This document shows positions 8,372 through 16,362 of a DNA stretch of 64,000 bases, piece after piece; positions within the stretch are counted from its first letter, which is position 1, and the number at the start of each line of letters is the position of its first letter. Made by a program: the position numbers and the translations under genes. Source of the DNA: Candidatus Acetatifactor stercoripullorum (GTDB lineage: Bacteria > Bacillota > Clostridia > Lachnospirales > Lachnospiraceae); assembly GCA_019114005.1 (NCBI GenBank), contig DXGH01000073.1, positions 156,072 to 220,071 on the forward strand, given 5' to 3'. The notes under the pieces are model-generated. The model was not told the origin of the DNA. It was given only the letters and a program-made list of their open reading frames with translations, and searched no databases.

Positions 8372-8641
8372 ATGCCAACAGTAACAAACGAAGAATTAGC
8401 GAGATTGAAGAAAGCAGAAGAAAAACTAAAAGAAAGATATAAAAAACAGAATGAGCACACGAACACAATTTATGACAGGCTTAATTTTACCGTACCAGCA
8501 GGAAAGAAAGCGGAGATTGAAGCAGCTGCAAAAGCCGCTGGTGTTTCACTCAATGCCTTTTGTCGTGATGCGGTACTGGAAGAGGCAGAAAAGGTATTGA
8601 AGAAATCAGGACAGGAAGAAGCCGCACCGCCGTTCCTGTAA
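8372..8641 (+). CDS. Ribbon-helix-helix (Arc/MetJ-type) DNA-binding protein
   Basis: 89 residues: a charged coiled-coil-like N-terminus (about 5-30), then DRLNFTVPAGKKAEIEAAAK and AGVSLNAFCRDAVLEEAEK, which fit a beta-strand plus two helices of the ribbon-helix-helix fold. Such proteins bind DNA as dimers and repress short dyad operators. The multiple CACTTA-n-TAAGTG dyads around its promoter suggest autorepression. Ribosome site AAAGGCGGTG precedes ATG 8372. Target genes beyond its own are unknown. Confidence 0.8.
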   Translation: MPTVTNEELARLKKAEEKLKERYKKQNEHTNTIYDRLNFTVPAGKKAEIEAAAKAAGVSLNAFCRDAVLEEAEKVLKKSGQEEAAPPFL

Positions 8642-8650
8642 TAATGGTAC

Positions 8651-8681
8651 TTGACAGATCTATTTTAATATGTTTTATAAT
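8651..8681 (+). promoter_or_regulatory. Promoter upstream of a candidate small RNA
   Basis: Exact TTGACA and TATAAT hexamers with a 19-bp spacer, longer than ideal. A structured stretch and terminator follow. Confidence 0.45.
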
Positions 8682-8687
8682 ATAAAC

Positions 8688-8849
8688 ATAGGGCAGAGAT
8701 GTATTTAATTTAATATAAAGCGTGTATGTGCCAGCCAGAAGCCTTGACCACATACAGCGGCCCTGTAACAGGCAGGAAGAACAAAGAGCAGTGCAGGCTC
8801 CAGTGTTAGCCGGTATCCATTCCGGCAATGCTGGGGCTTTATTTTTTTA
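8688..8849 (+). ncRNA. Candidate structured small RNA (about 160 nt)
   Basis: Between the 8651 promoter and the 8849 terminator there is no convincing reading frame but several stems: GTATGTG with CACATAC enclosing a CCAGCC-rich loop, CCTGT with ACAGG, then the terminator hairpin. A discrete promoter-stem-terminator unit ahead of an independent ribosome site suggests a free RNA or a regulatory leader. I cannot match it to a named RNA family. Confidence 0.4.
8797..8849 (+). terminator. Long terminator hairpin
   Basis: GCTCCAGTGTT-A-GCCGG pairs with CCGGCAATGCTGGGGC (one bulge, G-T wobbles), followed by TTTATTTTTTT. Confidence 0.75.
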
Positions 8850-8866
8850 TCCGGGAGGCAGGAAAG

Positions 8867-9016
8867 ATGAAATGTGAAAAATTCAGATGTGTTTACGAGA
8901 TAGATGGAGAATGCGAAGCGGATGGCGGCGAGTGTATCGGCGATATGTGCGAAAGCTTTGGCGACTGCACAACGTGCCAGGATCAGAACCGCGAAGAGTG
9001 CGGCGGCTTAGAGTAA
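8867..9016 (+). CDS. Small Cys-rich phage protein (49 aa)
   Basis: Begins MKCEKFRCVYEIDGEC and holds eight cysteines in 49 residues, including C-x4-C and C-x2-C spacings, so it may bind zinc or iron. The start at 8867 follows GGGAGG. The in-frame ATG at 8828 lies inside the preceding terminator and was rejected. Acidic overall. No family recognised. Function unknown. Confidence 0.6.
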   Translation: MKCEKFRCVYEIDGECEADGGECIGDMCESFGDCTTCQDQNREECGGLE

Positions 9017-9043
9017 TATATTATTTATCTATCTGGGAGGTGT

Positions 9044-9724
9044 ATGCAATACATGGGAAATAACACAGCTGCAGCTTATAACGGCACGGAAATCTACACC
9101 AGTGATATATTAAGGCTCGCGGACGAATACATGGACCACGAGCTGGACGAGAAGCGCCGGGAGGATATATATAACAATCCCAGCATTTTTATGTCTATGA
9201 TACTTTATATCTCTGACAATATAGTTAAACCGGATAATAACGATATAGAGCTCTTAGATAATATATTTAATATATATATAAGGCTGTGTACTAAGTATAA
9301 TATGCTGCCTACTTTAGAGTGTTTCAGCATATTAATTAAAGTTAACCCGGGCACCTTGTCTGACTGGGGAAGCGGAGCATTAAGAAGTAATGTATATTAT
9401 GATTTTAAGGGTAATTATATAAAAGACTTTCCGGCATGGAGATTGAACCATCAGAACGAGCAGTACCGCGCGGAACCCAGTACAGCCCACGCCGAAGCGG
9501 TCAAAAAATGGAAGAATATCTGTAAAAATTTTCTTATAAATTCGCTTCAAAATTCACGGGGAACCGACGCAAATAAGATATTCATTGCCAAAGCCGCCTA
9601 TGGCATGGTTGAAACAGCACCGATTCCAGTACAAAACAGGGAGCAGCACAGGACGGCAGAGCAGATCGCTGCTGATTACGGCCCCCAGGAAGCGCTTCCT
9701 GGGGATGTGGAGCCGGATTTCTAG
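9044..9724 (+). CDS. Putative terminase small subunit
   Basis: 226 residues from ATG 9044 (GGGAGGTG site). A mid-region INPG-like turn (KVNPGTLSDWGSG) and the C-terminal stretch GTDANKIFIAKAAYGMVET recall small terminase subunits of Clostridia phages, which recognise the packaging site and hand DNA to the large subunit. The position upstream of terL agrees, though the tRNA cluster and a moron lie between. The assignment rests on motif memory and order, not on a proven domain. Confidence 0.5.
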   Translation: MQYMGNNTAAAYNGTEIYTSDILRLADEYMDHELDEKRREDIYNNPSIFMSMILYISDNIVKPDNNDIELLDNIFNIYIRLCTKYNMLPTLECFSILIKVNPGTLSDWGSGALRSNVYYDFKGNYIKDFPAWRLNHQNEQYRAEPSTAHAEAVKKWKNICKNFLINSLQNSRGTDANKIFIAKAAYGMVETAPIPVQNREQHRTAEQIAADYGPQEALPGDVEPDF

Positions 9725-10014
9725 TAAAAATGCACAAAGGGAATGGGGCTGCTAATGACACAGAGGGAACGCAGAAAGCCATGCAAACCGCATAAATACT
9801 GGATAGTTAAAGATTCTACAAACAACTATTCACAAAATAACTGTTTTGCGCATAGTTGAAAGGGATGGGGGTGGGGGTCTGGAAGGAAAGCCCCCGGAGG
9901 CCATAACTGAATCCCTCAAGCAGCGTCAAAACAAAAAAAGCCGCTTTGAGAAGAGCGGCGAAAATACATAAGACCGCCAGGAGCCGGAATCAGGGAAAGG
10001 AGGAAGGATGCACC
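9725..10014. other. Intergenic region with a leftward terminator
   Basis: GCCGCT (9940-9945) pairs with AGCGGC (9954-9959). On the minus strand this stem is followed by seven T residues (9933-9939), so it can stop leftward transcription. A GGGGG...CCCCC hairpin sits at about 9871-9898. No gene is supported. Confidence 0.5.
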
Positions 10015-10359
10015 ATGAGGGTCATATCGCAAAACAGGGATATGTCTGTAGACTTTGAGAAGGTGATTATTAGTGTAGGGGATTATGGAGAGATATTTTT
10101 CAGCACCTATGAAAATAATTCCCCTAAAATAATGCTTGGGAAATTTGGCACCTCGAAACGGGCAAAGGAAGTGTTTGAGGATATGCACAGGGCATATAAC
10201 CCGGTTGGAATTATCACCTGTGCATTGACAGAGGAGCAGGCAAAACAATTTATCGGGTCTGCGAATGTGAAGCAGAATATCATAATGATGCCTGCGGAGA
10301 ACAAGGACTGGGTTGTCAATACATACGATAACATTGTTTATTATATGCCTGAGGAATAA
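10015..10359 (+). CDS. Phage hypothetical protein of the MRVISQ family, copy 1 (114 aa)
   Basis: Begins MRVISQNRDMSVDFEKV. The start at 10015 was chosen for its AAAGGAGGAAGG site 6-8 bp upstream. The N-terminus, the central strand pattern and a helix AKEVFEDMHRAY match the second copy at 48197 in this prophage (MRVISQDGMIDVPYEQ, AKKAMEMLHNYY). This small family is common in Firmicutes phages and has no function I know. Having two diverged copies in one prophage suggests recombination or separate roles in early and late transcripts. Confidence 0.6.
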   Translation: MRVISQNRDMSVDFEKVIISVGDYGEIFFSTYENNSPKIMLGKFGTSKRAKEVFEDMHRAYNPVGIITCALTEEQAKQFIGSANVKQNIIMMPAENKDWVVNTYDNIVYYMPEE

Positions 10360-10370
10360 CCGGAATATAA

Positions 10371-10462
10371 GCCAGTGTACCGAAACGGTTATAACGGCGC
10401 AGCCTTGAAAACTGATGTGTTGCGGAAAACATGACCTGCAGGTTCGAATCCTGCCGCTGGCG
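10371..10462 (+). tRNA. tRNA-Ser(UGA)-like, partly degenerate
   Basis: Acceptor GCCAGTG/CGCTGGC (one wobble), D-stem CCG/CGG, T-arm GCAGG-TTCGAAT-CCTGC, and a long variable arm (TGTGTT...AAAACA) typical of serine tRNAs. The anticodon loop CTTGAAA gives UGA. The anticodon stem keeps only three central pairs, so function is uncertain. Confidence 0.7.
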
Positions 10463-10833
10463 CTTGCGGAATGTATGTTCCGCATAACCCATTGGGTTTG
10501 CTCCTTTCAGCCGCTAGGACGATTCTGTTAAGGGTGGAGCGTGACCACCCGGCGGCTTTAACCGGTTTATGTAAGCCCGGTTCTCGCAGAATACCGTTGC
10601 TGGTTGTTAATCTGCGTCTGTTCTGCAGTGTGCAGCCTTTAGAAATGCACGTGCTCAACAGAGATACTGCACAGTCCTTGCAGACATAAGATGGACATCT
10701 GCGGCGCAAAACCGCAAAAGTGGATTGTGGAGGCGGCGAACCACTATAAAACACACGAGCCGAGGTAAGGTATCGCAGAGTTGGAGATACTGATTGATTC
10801 TTGAGCATAGTCGGAGGTTTACGGAATCATTTT
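10463..10833. other. Gene-free, strongly structured interval between tRNAs
   Basis: A chain of stems: GCGGAA/TTCCGC, AACCC/GGGTT, AGCCGC/GCGGCT enclosing GGGTGG/CCACCC, AACCGG/CCGGTT, GTGCA/TGCAC, TGCGG/CCGCA, AGTGG/CCACT and GATTC/GAATC. No frame with a ribosome site is visible and no complete cloverleaf could be assembled. It could be decayed tRNA genes or an unknown RNA. Confidence 0.5.
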
Positions 10834-10923
10834 GGGAAAGCAGTAACGATTGGCGGTGTTACGGCAGACTGCAAATCCGTTTGCTTGTGGTAAACAATAG
10901 AGGTTCGGTTCCTCTCTTTCCCA
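10834..10923 (+). tRNA. Class II tRNA with anticodon GCA (Cys codons)
   Basis: Acceptor GGGAAAG/CTTTCCC, D-stem GTAAC/GTTAC, T-arm AGAGG-TTCGGTT-CCTCT, anticodon loop CTGCAAA with a 4/5 paired stem. Between anticodon and T stems lies an 18-nt variable region that can form TTGT/ACAA. A long variable arm is not expected for tRNA-Cys. It lacks T8 and has G rather than A in the T-loop, so it may be degenerate or a noncanonical tRNA. Confidence 0.6.
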
Positions 10924-10926
10924 TTT

Positions 10927-11002
10927 AGCGGTGTCAGTAGCATCGCGCCATTCCGAAGTACAAGGAATGGTTCGGGTGGGATTAATTTCCTGCCCGGGCG
11001 CT
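10927..11002. other. Structured element, possible tRNA-like relic
   Basis: AGCG at 10927 can close on CGCT at 10999. Inside are CCATTCC/GGAATGG and an 8-bp stem CGGGTGGG/CCTGCCCG. The size (76 nt) and branching recall a tRNA, but no T-loop consensus is present. Confidence 0.35.
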
Positions 11003-11003
11003 T

Positions 11004-11091
11004 GCAGATATAATCCTAATTGGCAAGGAAGCTGTTTGCTAAACAGTCAGTAGCCGGAAACGGCGTTCGGGTTCAAATCCCGATATCTGCG
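11004..11091 (+). tRNA. tRNA-Ser(GCU)
   Basis: Complete class II cloverleaf: acceptor GCAGATA/TATCTGC, D-stem TCC/GGA with GG in the loop, anticodon stem GCTGT/ACAGT with loop TTGCTAA (anticodon GCU), variable arm GCCG-GAAA-CGGC, T-arm TCGGG-TTCAAAT-CCCGA, discriminator G. Confidence 0.9.
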
Positions 11092-11106
11092 TTTGAACAT
11101 TGATAA

Positions 11107-11135
11107 TTGAATATTGGCGGTTTTGGTGGTAAAAT
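11107..11135 (+). promoter_or_regulatory. Promoter of the 11164 moron
   Basis: TTGAAT, 17-bp spacer, TAAAAT with TGG before the -10. Confidence 0.55.
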
Positions 11136-11163
11136 TAAAAAAGTACAAAGGAGGAATTTTACT

Positions 11164-11691
11164 ATGGGAAGTACTTTTTTGGATGTTTTATTAAGTATTA
11201 TTTCAGGCATTATTTCAGGCATTATAGCTTCAATACTTTTAAATTATTATTATTGGAATAAAAAACCTAAATTATTAATATCAAATCAGATTGCAAAAAA
11301 CCTTAAAAATGAGTATAGAATTAAAATAGTTAATTTATCGAATTTTTATGTAACAAATGTTTTTATTCAAGTACATTTAGTTACTGTAAGTAATGGAGAT
11401 GGGGGCAACATATTAAATGTCATAAACTTAGATATTCCATATAAGACAATACAGATAATTGCGCCATATGACGATAAAGATGTAAATGCATCATATGCAA
11501 TACGGTTTGTTCTGCCTAAGAACTTAGAAACTTTGTGGGAAAATGATGATCATACATATTTGAAACTAGTGACATACTGTAGTAACGAGCATAATAATTC
11601 AAGTAAATTATATGAAAAAATATACTATAAGAAAAGCAATAGTATAAAAAATGGGGAATTTGAATTTGGGAAATCGATTAACATAAGATGA
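11164..11691 (+). CDS. AT-rich membrane-anchored protein, candidate moron (175 aa)
   Basis: One N-terminal membrane helix (about residues 5-27, SIISGIISGIIASILLNYY), then a domain of alternating strands (about 35-165) that looks like a beta-sandwich, ending NIR. It is visibly more AT-rich than its neighbours. The start at 11164 follows AAAGGAGG. It has its own promoter (11107) and terminator (11741) and interrupts the path from tRNAs to terminase. This is the layout of a lysogen-expressed accessory gene. No family recognised; superinfection exclusion is one possibility but unproven. Confidence 0.6.
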   Translation: MGSTFLDVLLSIISGIISGIIASILLNYYYWNKKPKLLISNQIAKNLKNEYRIKIVNLSNFYVTNVFIQVHLVTVSNGDGGNILNVINLDIPYKTIQIIAPYDDKDVNASYAIRFVLPKNLETLWENDDHTYLKLVTYCSNEHNNSSKLYEKIYYKKSNSIKNGEFEFGKSINIR

Positions 11692-11740
11692 AATAAAAAG
11701 ATTGTTATTGAGATAGATGTTTTTTTGTTAAATTAATCTG

Positions 11741-11774
11741 CCAACCGTCAATATTCGATGGTTGGTATTTTTTT
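11741..11774 (+). terminator. Terminator of the 11164 moron
   Basis: CCAACC with GGTTGG (inner TC/GA pairs), then TATTTTTTT. Confidence 0.75.
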
Positions 11775-11796
11775 GCAGAAAATCAGGAGCTTTGAA

Positions 11797-13449
11797 ATGG
11801 TATCAGATCGAAACTTAGAAATAATCAATTCCATAAAGCAGTCGGACTTAAATTCACACAAGGCTCTGCGTGACCTTTTGGACATGGCGAAGGTAATCGC
11901 TGATGAGCAAGGTGATAATGACCTTGCCTATGCGTTGAAGCTGTCTGATTTCGTCAAACGGAAAGTGCCTGCACTTCCTGTATCGGCTGGAATGAATGAG
12001 CTGTATTGGGAGGCATTGAAGTTTGAAGCGCCGCACCGGTTTGAAAGCTTCCTGCTGTACATGGAACGCAGGCGCCGCCCGGAAAAGCGCTTTTACCAGC
12101 CAAGGCGGAGAACTTTGCATATCGTTGCAGAAGATCTGCAGGACTTGGAAGATGGCAGGCTTGATTTCTATGGGTTATCACTGCCGCCTCGGGTAGGGAA
12201 ATCAACCATCTGCATATTCTTCCTGGCATGGGTTATTGGGAAACGTCCTGCAAGCCACAACGCCATGTCTGGCCATTCCGGCATATTGGCGGACAGATTT
12301 TATACAGATGTGATGAAGCTTACCACAAGCGAAGAATATACCTTTTCGGAGATATTCCCGGATGTAAAAGTGCGGGCGACTTCTGCGGATAAAAAGGAAC
12401 TGCGGTATGACGAGACAGAAAGCTTTGCAACGCTCACCTGCCGGGGCATTGACGGCACATGGACAGGAGCTGTCGATATCAGCGCAGACGGATATCTGTA
12501 TGTTGATGATATGGTCCGGGACAGAACGGAATCATTAAGCCCGAAACGGCTGGAAGCCAGGTACCAGGATTACCTGAACGTGCTGGTTGACCGCAAGAAT
12601 GACGGCTCGCGTGAATTAATGGTTGGCACCAGGTGGAACGTATTAGACCCATTAGGCCGCGCAGAATCAGAAAATAAGAACAATCCGAGGTACAGATTCA
12701 GAAAGATACCGGCCCTGAATGAGCACGATGAATCAAACTTCGAATATGACTACGGGAAAGGGTTTTCTACACAGTATTACCGTGATATGAGGGAAAAACT
12801 TGACCGGAATGAGTGGATGGCCAAGTATCAGCAGAAACCATTTATCCGGGAAGGATTATTATTTCCGCTGGACGAACTGGACACTACTTTCAATGGAGTG
12901 CTGCCAGACGGGGACTGTCTTACTGCGGCAGCCTGCGATGTGGCGTGGGGAGGAGGGGACAGCCTTTCAATGCCTTTTGGGAAGGCATATGGAAGCAGAG
13001 AGGACGGCCCGGTATACATTACAGACTGGATATTCAACAAGGGTGACAAATATGTGACAAAACCGCTGGTTGTGGCAAAGACATTACAGCACAGGCCCAA
13101 TATGGAGCGTTTTGAAGCGAATAATGGCGGCGATGAGTACGCAGAATCTGTAAATTCGATGCTCAAGGAACAGGGATTCAAAACCAGCATTACATGGGCA
13201 AAAGCAAGCAACCAGATAGGGAAGATGGCGAAGATTATCCAGTATGCGCCGGATATTAAGCGGCGGTTCCGTTTCCTTAAGCCAGAGTTGCAGAGCGAAG
13301 AATATAAAGCGGCCATGGAAGAGCTGGGCATGATTACTCAGGTTGGGAAAAACGAACATGAGGACAGCGCGGACGGATTAGTGCAGCTGCTGCAGCTTAT
13401 TTCCGGGGAAGTATACGCTAAATGCGAAGCAATGGAAAGACCGTTTTAA
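11797..13449 (+). CDS. terL: Phage terminase large subunit
   Basis: 550-residue packaging motor. The N-terminal ATPase has a Walker A-like LPPRVGKST at about residues 129-137. The C-terminal RNase H-like nuclease shows acidic motifs in ACDVAWGGGDSL, RFEANNGGDEY and EHEDSADGLVQLL. It cuts concatemeric phage DNA and drives it into the prohead with the portal. The start at 11797 follows AGGAG; the in-frame start at 11758 lies in the preceding terminator. The ArpU/sigma-like gene follows. Confidence 0.93.
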   Translation: MVSDRNLEIINSIKQSDLNSHKALRDLLDMAKVIADEQGDNDLAYALKLSDFVKRKVPALPVSAGMNELYWEALKFEAPHRFESFLLYMERRRRPEKRFYQPRRRTLHIVAEDLQDLEDGRLDFYGLSLPPRVGKSTICIFFLAWVIGKRPASHNAMSGHSGILADRFYTDVMKLTTSEEYTFSEIFPDVKVRATSADKKELRYDETESFATLTCRGIDGTWTGAVDISADGYLYVDDMVRDRTESLSPKRLEARYQDYLNVLVDRKNDGSRELMVGTRWNVLDPLGRAESENKNNPRYRFRKIPALNEHDESNFEYDYGKGFSTQYYRDMREKLDRNEWMAKYQQKPFIREGLLFPLDELDTTFNGVLPDGDCLTAAACDVAWGGGDSLSMPFGKAYGSREDGPVYITDWIFNKGDKYVTKPLVVAKTLQHRPNMERFEANNGGDEYAESVNSMLKEQGFKTSITWAKASNQIGKMAKIIQYAPDIKRRFRFLKPELQSEEYKAAMEELGMITQVGKNEHEDSADGLVQLLQLISGEVYAKCEAMERPF

Positions 13450-13460
13450 GGGGGGACAGC

Positions 13461-13895
13461 GTGGTTTCAAAGGAAATTTTAATCCAGTACAGCGATCTGC
13501 AGCAGGAAATCAGTGAATTACAGGAGAGGAAAAAAGTTTTGGAGAAGCAGTTTAAATCGTTCCTTGACGGCGGCACTGTCACGGATATGGTGACAGGGGG
13601 AAGCGGCGGGATTCAGCATTTTAAGATCGAGGGGTTTCCTGTTGTCGCTTATGAAAAGGCAAGAAATGCCTTATCGAGGAACATCCAGAAAATAGAGGAT
13701 AAGTATACGGAACTGCTTGAATTACAAAATGAGGCAGAGGAATACATAGAATCTATCGGAGACAGCCGCATGAGGAGAATTATCAGAATGAGGTTTCTTG
13801 ACAAGATGACATGGAACCAGGTTGCGGACAATATTGGGGGAAACAATACGGAGGACAGTGTAAAGAAAGCATTTTACCGATTCATTGAAGAATAA
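13461..13895 (+). CDS. ArpU/RinA-like phage regulator with sigma-70 region 4-type helix-turn-helix
   Basis: GTG start at 13461 after an AAGGGGGG site. The N-terminal half is a coiled coil (LQQEISELQERKKVLEKQF, later NIQKIEDKYTELLELQNEAEEYI). The C-terminus has RRIIRMRFLDKMTWNQVADNI and SVKKAFYRFIEE, the helix-turn-helix of late-gene regulators in Firmicutes phages. It probably activates late transcription. Such genes usually precede terL; here it follows. Confidence 0.65.
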   Translation: MVSKEILIQYSDLQQEISELQERKKVLEKQFKSFLDGGTVTDMVTGGSGGIQHFKIEGFPVVAYEKARNALSRNIQKIEDKYTELLELQNEAEEYIESIGDSRMRRIIRMRFLDKMTWNQVADNIGGNNTEDSVKKAFYRFIEE

Positions 13896-13959
13896 GCAAA
13901 GTTGTCCCATATGTCCCGAAAAAAAGTTTTATTATTATACTCAGCAGAAATGCAGAATG

Positions 13960-13989
13960 AAGCCCGGAGTGAAACATCTGGGCTTTTTT
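13960..13989 (+). terminator. Terminator between regulator and portal
   Basis: AAGCCC with GGGCTT around a 14-nt loop, followed by TTTT. Confidence 0.65.
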
Positions 13990-14083
13990 GCGCAGGAAAG
14001 GCGGTGGGAATCAGTTGGAATGTCTTTATCATCATAATGACAAACCATTTCATAAGGTCTGCAAGGGGCGGTATGGCAGGAAA

Positions 14084-15511
14084 ATGATTATCAGCCGTCG
14101 TGAAGCGATCCGAAATTTTAAGGAGGCACTTGAAGAATTGGATCATGCGCTCCCAATTCATAACCAGAACCGCCGGGAAATTGATTATCTGTATCATTAT
14201 GTGTCAGGAGACCAGCCGATTCTCTACCGGGTGAAGGATGTGCGCCCGGAAATCAAGAACGACATCGTGGAGAATCATGCCTGGGAATTTACCCGGTTCT
14301 CCATGGCGCAGAATTATGGGGAGCCTATCCAGTATACCAGCGTGACTGAGGATGAGGAAAAATCGAAAGAAATTGACCAGCTGAATCGGTTCATGAAGAC
14401 CAGAAGCAAAGATTATCATGATATTGTCATGGGGGACTGGCAGAGCACCTGCGGTACGTCGTACCGGGAAACCTGGAGCTGCCCCAGGGACGAAGTCGAT
14501 GCGGGAGAGCCGATGTTTGATTTATGTGCTCCAGACCCACGGGAGAATTTTATCATATATTCTCCAGCACATGGAAATCCATCCTTGATGTCTGTATCCA
14601 TCCGGAAAGATGAAGAGGGGCGGAATTTGTATTACTGCACCACAAAATCATATGTTTACTGCATCCGGGACGGCGGGATGGTTCCAGAGAAGTCCTCTCC
14701 AAACGGCCACGGAAGGATTCTGCTGGTGGAATTTCCCAATAATCCCCGGAGGCTGTCTGATGTAGAGATTGCGATCACCATGATGGACGCAATTAACCGT
14801 GTGCAGTCGAACCGGGTGGACGGCGTGGAGCAGTTTGTGCAGGCTTTTATCAAATTCGTAAACTGCGAGATTGATGAAACGACATTTCTACGGATGTGCA
14901 AGATAGGGGCGCTTAGTGTAAAGACAGTCAATCCGTCCATGCCAGCAGATGTGGGAAGTGTTTCCAGTGAATTGAATCAGGAACAGACGCAGACCCTGAA
15001 AGATGACCTTTACAAAAATATGCTGATTATTGCTGGAATGCCTGGCCGGGAGCAGAATACCGGCGGCGATACCGGACAGGCAGTGTACCTGAGGAATGGC
15101 TGGGATTTCGCAGAGCAGCGGGCAAAGATAGACGAGCCGGTTACAAAGAGATCGGAGCGGGAATTTTTAAAAATTGTCCTGAATATCCTGCGGACAAAGC
15201 AGCAGCTTTCCAGCCTGACGATTGCAGACATCGACATCAAGATTACCAGAAACAAGACGGATAATATGCTGGTTAAGGCACAGGCGCTGATTTATCTGCT
15301 GGAAAAGGGAATCCATCCTAAAATCGCAATCCAGACCTGTGACCTATGGGGCGATCCGGAGAAAGTGTATGTGCAGTCGAAGCCATACCTGGATGCCCTG
15401 TATAAGACGGCAGCAGAGAAACAGGCTGAAATGGAGGCAGAACAGAAAAGAAACCTGGAAATGGACAGGGCAGATCGGGGAGGGACAGCAGATGGTGGAA
15501 ATACGGTGTAA
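14084..15511 (+). CDS. Phage portal protein (SPP1 gp6-type)
   Basis: Dodecameric ring at the capsid vertex through which DNA enters. The 475-residue protein begins MIISRREAIRNFKEALEELDHA and contains the family features DYLYHYVSGDQPIL, a central WSCPRDEVDAGEP region, and AGMPGREQNTGGDTGQAVYLRNGWDFAE. ATG 14084 is preferred for similarity to portal N-termini. The frame stays open upstream to a TTG at 15-bp-spaced AAAGGCGGTG (about 14015), which would add 23 residues with a Cys/His-rich stretch. It is followed by a Com-like gene overlapping by 20 bp. Confidence 0.88.
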   Translation: MIISRREAIRNFKEALEELDHALPIHNQNRREIDYLYHYVSGDQPILYRVKDVRPEIKNDIVENHAWEFTRFSMAQNYGEPIQYTSVTEDEEKSKEIDQLNRFMKTRSKDYHDIVMGDWQSTCGTSYRETWSCPRDEVDAGEPMFDLCAPDPRENFIIYSPAHGNPSLMSVSIRKDEEGRNLYYCTTKSYVYCIRDGGMVPEKSSPNGHGRILLVEFPNNPRRLSDVEIAITMMDAINRVQSNRVDGVEQFVQAFIKFVNCEIDETTFLRMCKIGALSVKTVNPSMPADVGSVSSELNQEQTQTLKDDLYKNMLIIAGMPGREQNTGGDTGQAVYLRNGWDFAEQRAKIDEPVTKRSEREFLKIVLNILRTKQQLSSLTIADIDIKITRNKTDNMLVKAQALIYLLEKGIHPKIAIQTCDLWGDPEKVYVQSKPYLDALYKTAAEKQAEMEAEQKRNLEMDRADRGGTADGGNTV

Positions 15512-15686
15512 AGGCTGCGGGCGGCTCCTGGGATATTTTGAGGGGAGCGGCCGGATAAAATGCCAGCGGGCAGGCTGCGGTGCGGTAAATGAATTTGACA
15601 CTGCATCCATGCAGTATGCGCCAGCAGCAAGGAAAGCAGCATCCATGAGAAACAGAGCGACTTCCAGCGGGGTGACTCTTTGCTGA
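15492..15686 (+). CDS. Com-like zinc-finger protein (64 aa)
   Basis: Begins MVEIRCKGCGRLLGYFEG and continues IKCQRAGCGAVNEF, giving C-x2-C...C-x4-C as in phage Mu Com, a zinc-finger translational activator of the mom gene. Overlaps the portal 3' end and has GGGAGGG before the ATG. In Mu, Com controls a DNA-modification gene; here the nearest modification genes are 37 kb away, so the target is unknown. Confidence 0.65.
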   Translation: MVEIRCKGCGRLLGYFEGSGRIKCQRAGCGAVNEFDTASMQYAPAARKAASMRNRATSSGVTLC

Positions 15687-15786
15687 GAGCCGTTCTTTTT
15701 ATATTTGCAGGCCTGAGCGTAAGAGGGCGGAAACTATGCGGAGCGCACCGTGTTAAAAAAGTGTATGTTTCGGAAGGAGAATGAAA

Positions 15787-16350
15787 ATGACCAGAGAACA
15801 GATTAAAGAACAGTTCCCGGAGGCAGCCGAGGAACAGATTACTGCAATACTGAACATTAACGGAACAGATATCGCCGCAGCGAAGAAAAATACTGTTGAT
15901 CCCAAGGTGCTGAAAAAGCTGCAGGAAGATTCCGCAGCCTATCAGAAGCTGCAGGAGGCGGGGCTGTCAGATGAAGAAAAGATTCAGAAGCAGCTGAAAG
16001 CCGCCAGGGATGCGGAAGCTGATTTTAAAAGGAAGTCGAACCGCTTGGATGTAGAGAAAATTCTTGTGGCAGCGGGGCTTGCAGAAGAGGACTATAAAGA
16101 TTTGATTGACGGGCTGGTATCGGAGGATGCGGAAGCATCGAAAACGCTGGCCACAAACCTGTCCAAGATGCTTGCGAAGCAGAAGGAAGCGGCCGTCCAA
16201 AAGACAAAGGAAGAGCTGATGGACGGCACAAAGGGCGGCGCAGGCGGAAACGGCGGAGACGGCGGGGCTGGCGGCGGACAGGGTGGGGACGATGATGAGT
16301 CCGACGGCGCAAAATATGCGCAGATGTACAATGCCCAGTATGAAGTGTAG
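15787..16350 (+). CDS. Capsid scaffold protein
   Basis: 187 residues, highly charged and helical, with coiled-coil-like stretches and a C-terminal Gly-rich acidic linker (GGAGGNGGDGGAGGG) followed by a short charged tail ending YNAQYEV. Composition, length and place between portal and capsid fit an internal scaffold that shapes the prohead. Start 15787 is chosen because AAGGAG lies 7 bp upstream; ATG 15781 would be too close. Confidence 0.75.
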   Translation: MTREQIKEQFPEAAEEQITAILNINGTDIAAAKKNTVDPKVLKKLQEDSAAYQKLQEAGLSDEEKIQKQLKAARDAEADFKRKSNRLDVEKILVAAGLAEEDYKDLIDGLVSEDAEASKTLATNLSKMLAKQKEAAVQKTKEELMDGTKGGAGGNGGDGGAGGGQGGDDDESDGAKYAQMYNAQYEV

Positions 16351-16362
16351 GAGGTAAACAAG

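Noticed and set aside
10389..10808. Reading frames on both strands in the tRNA cluster
   Set aside because: They cover tRNA stems, lack ribosome sites and have unlikely composition.
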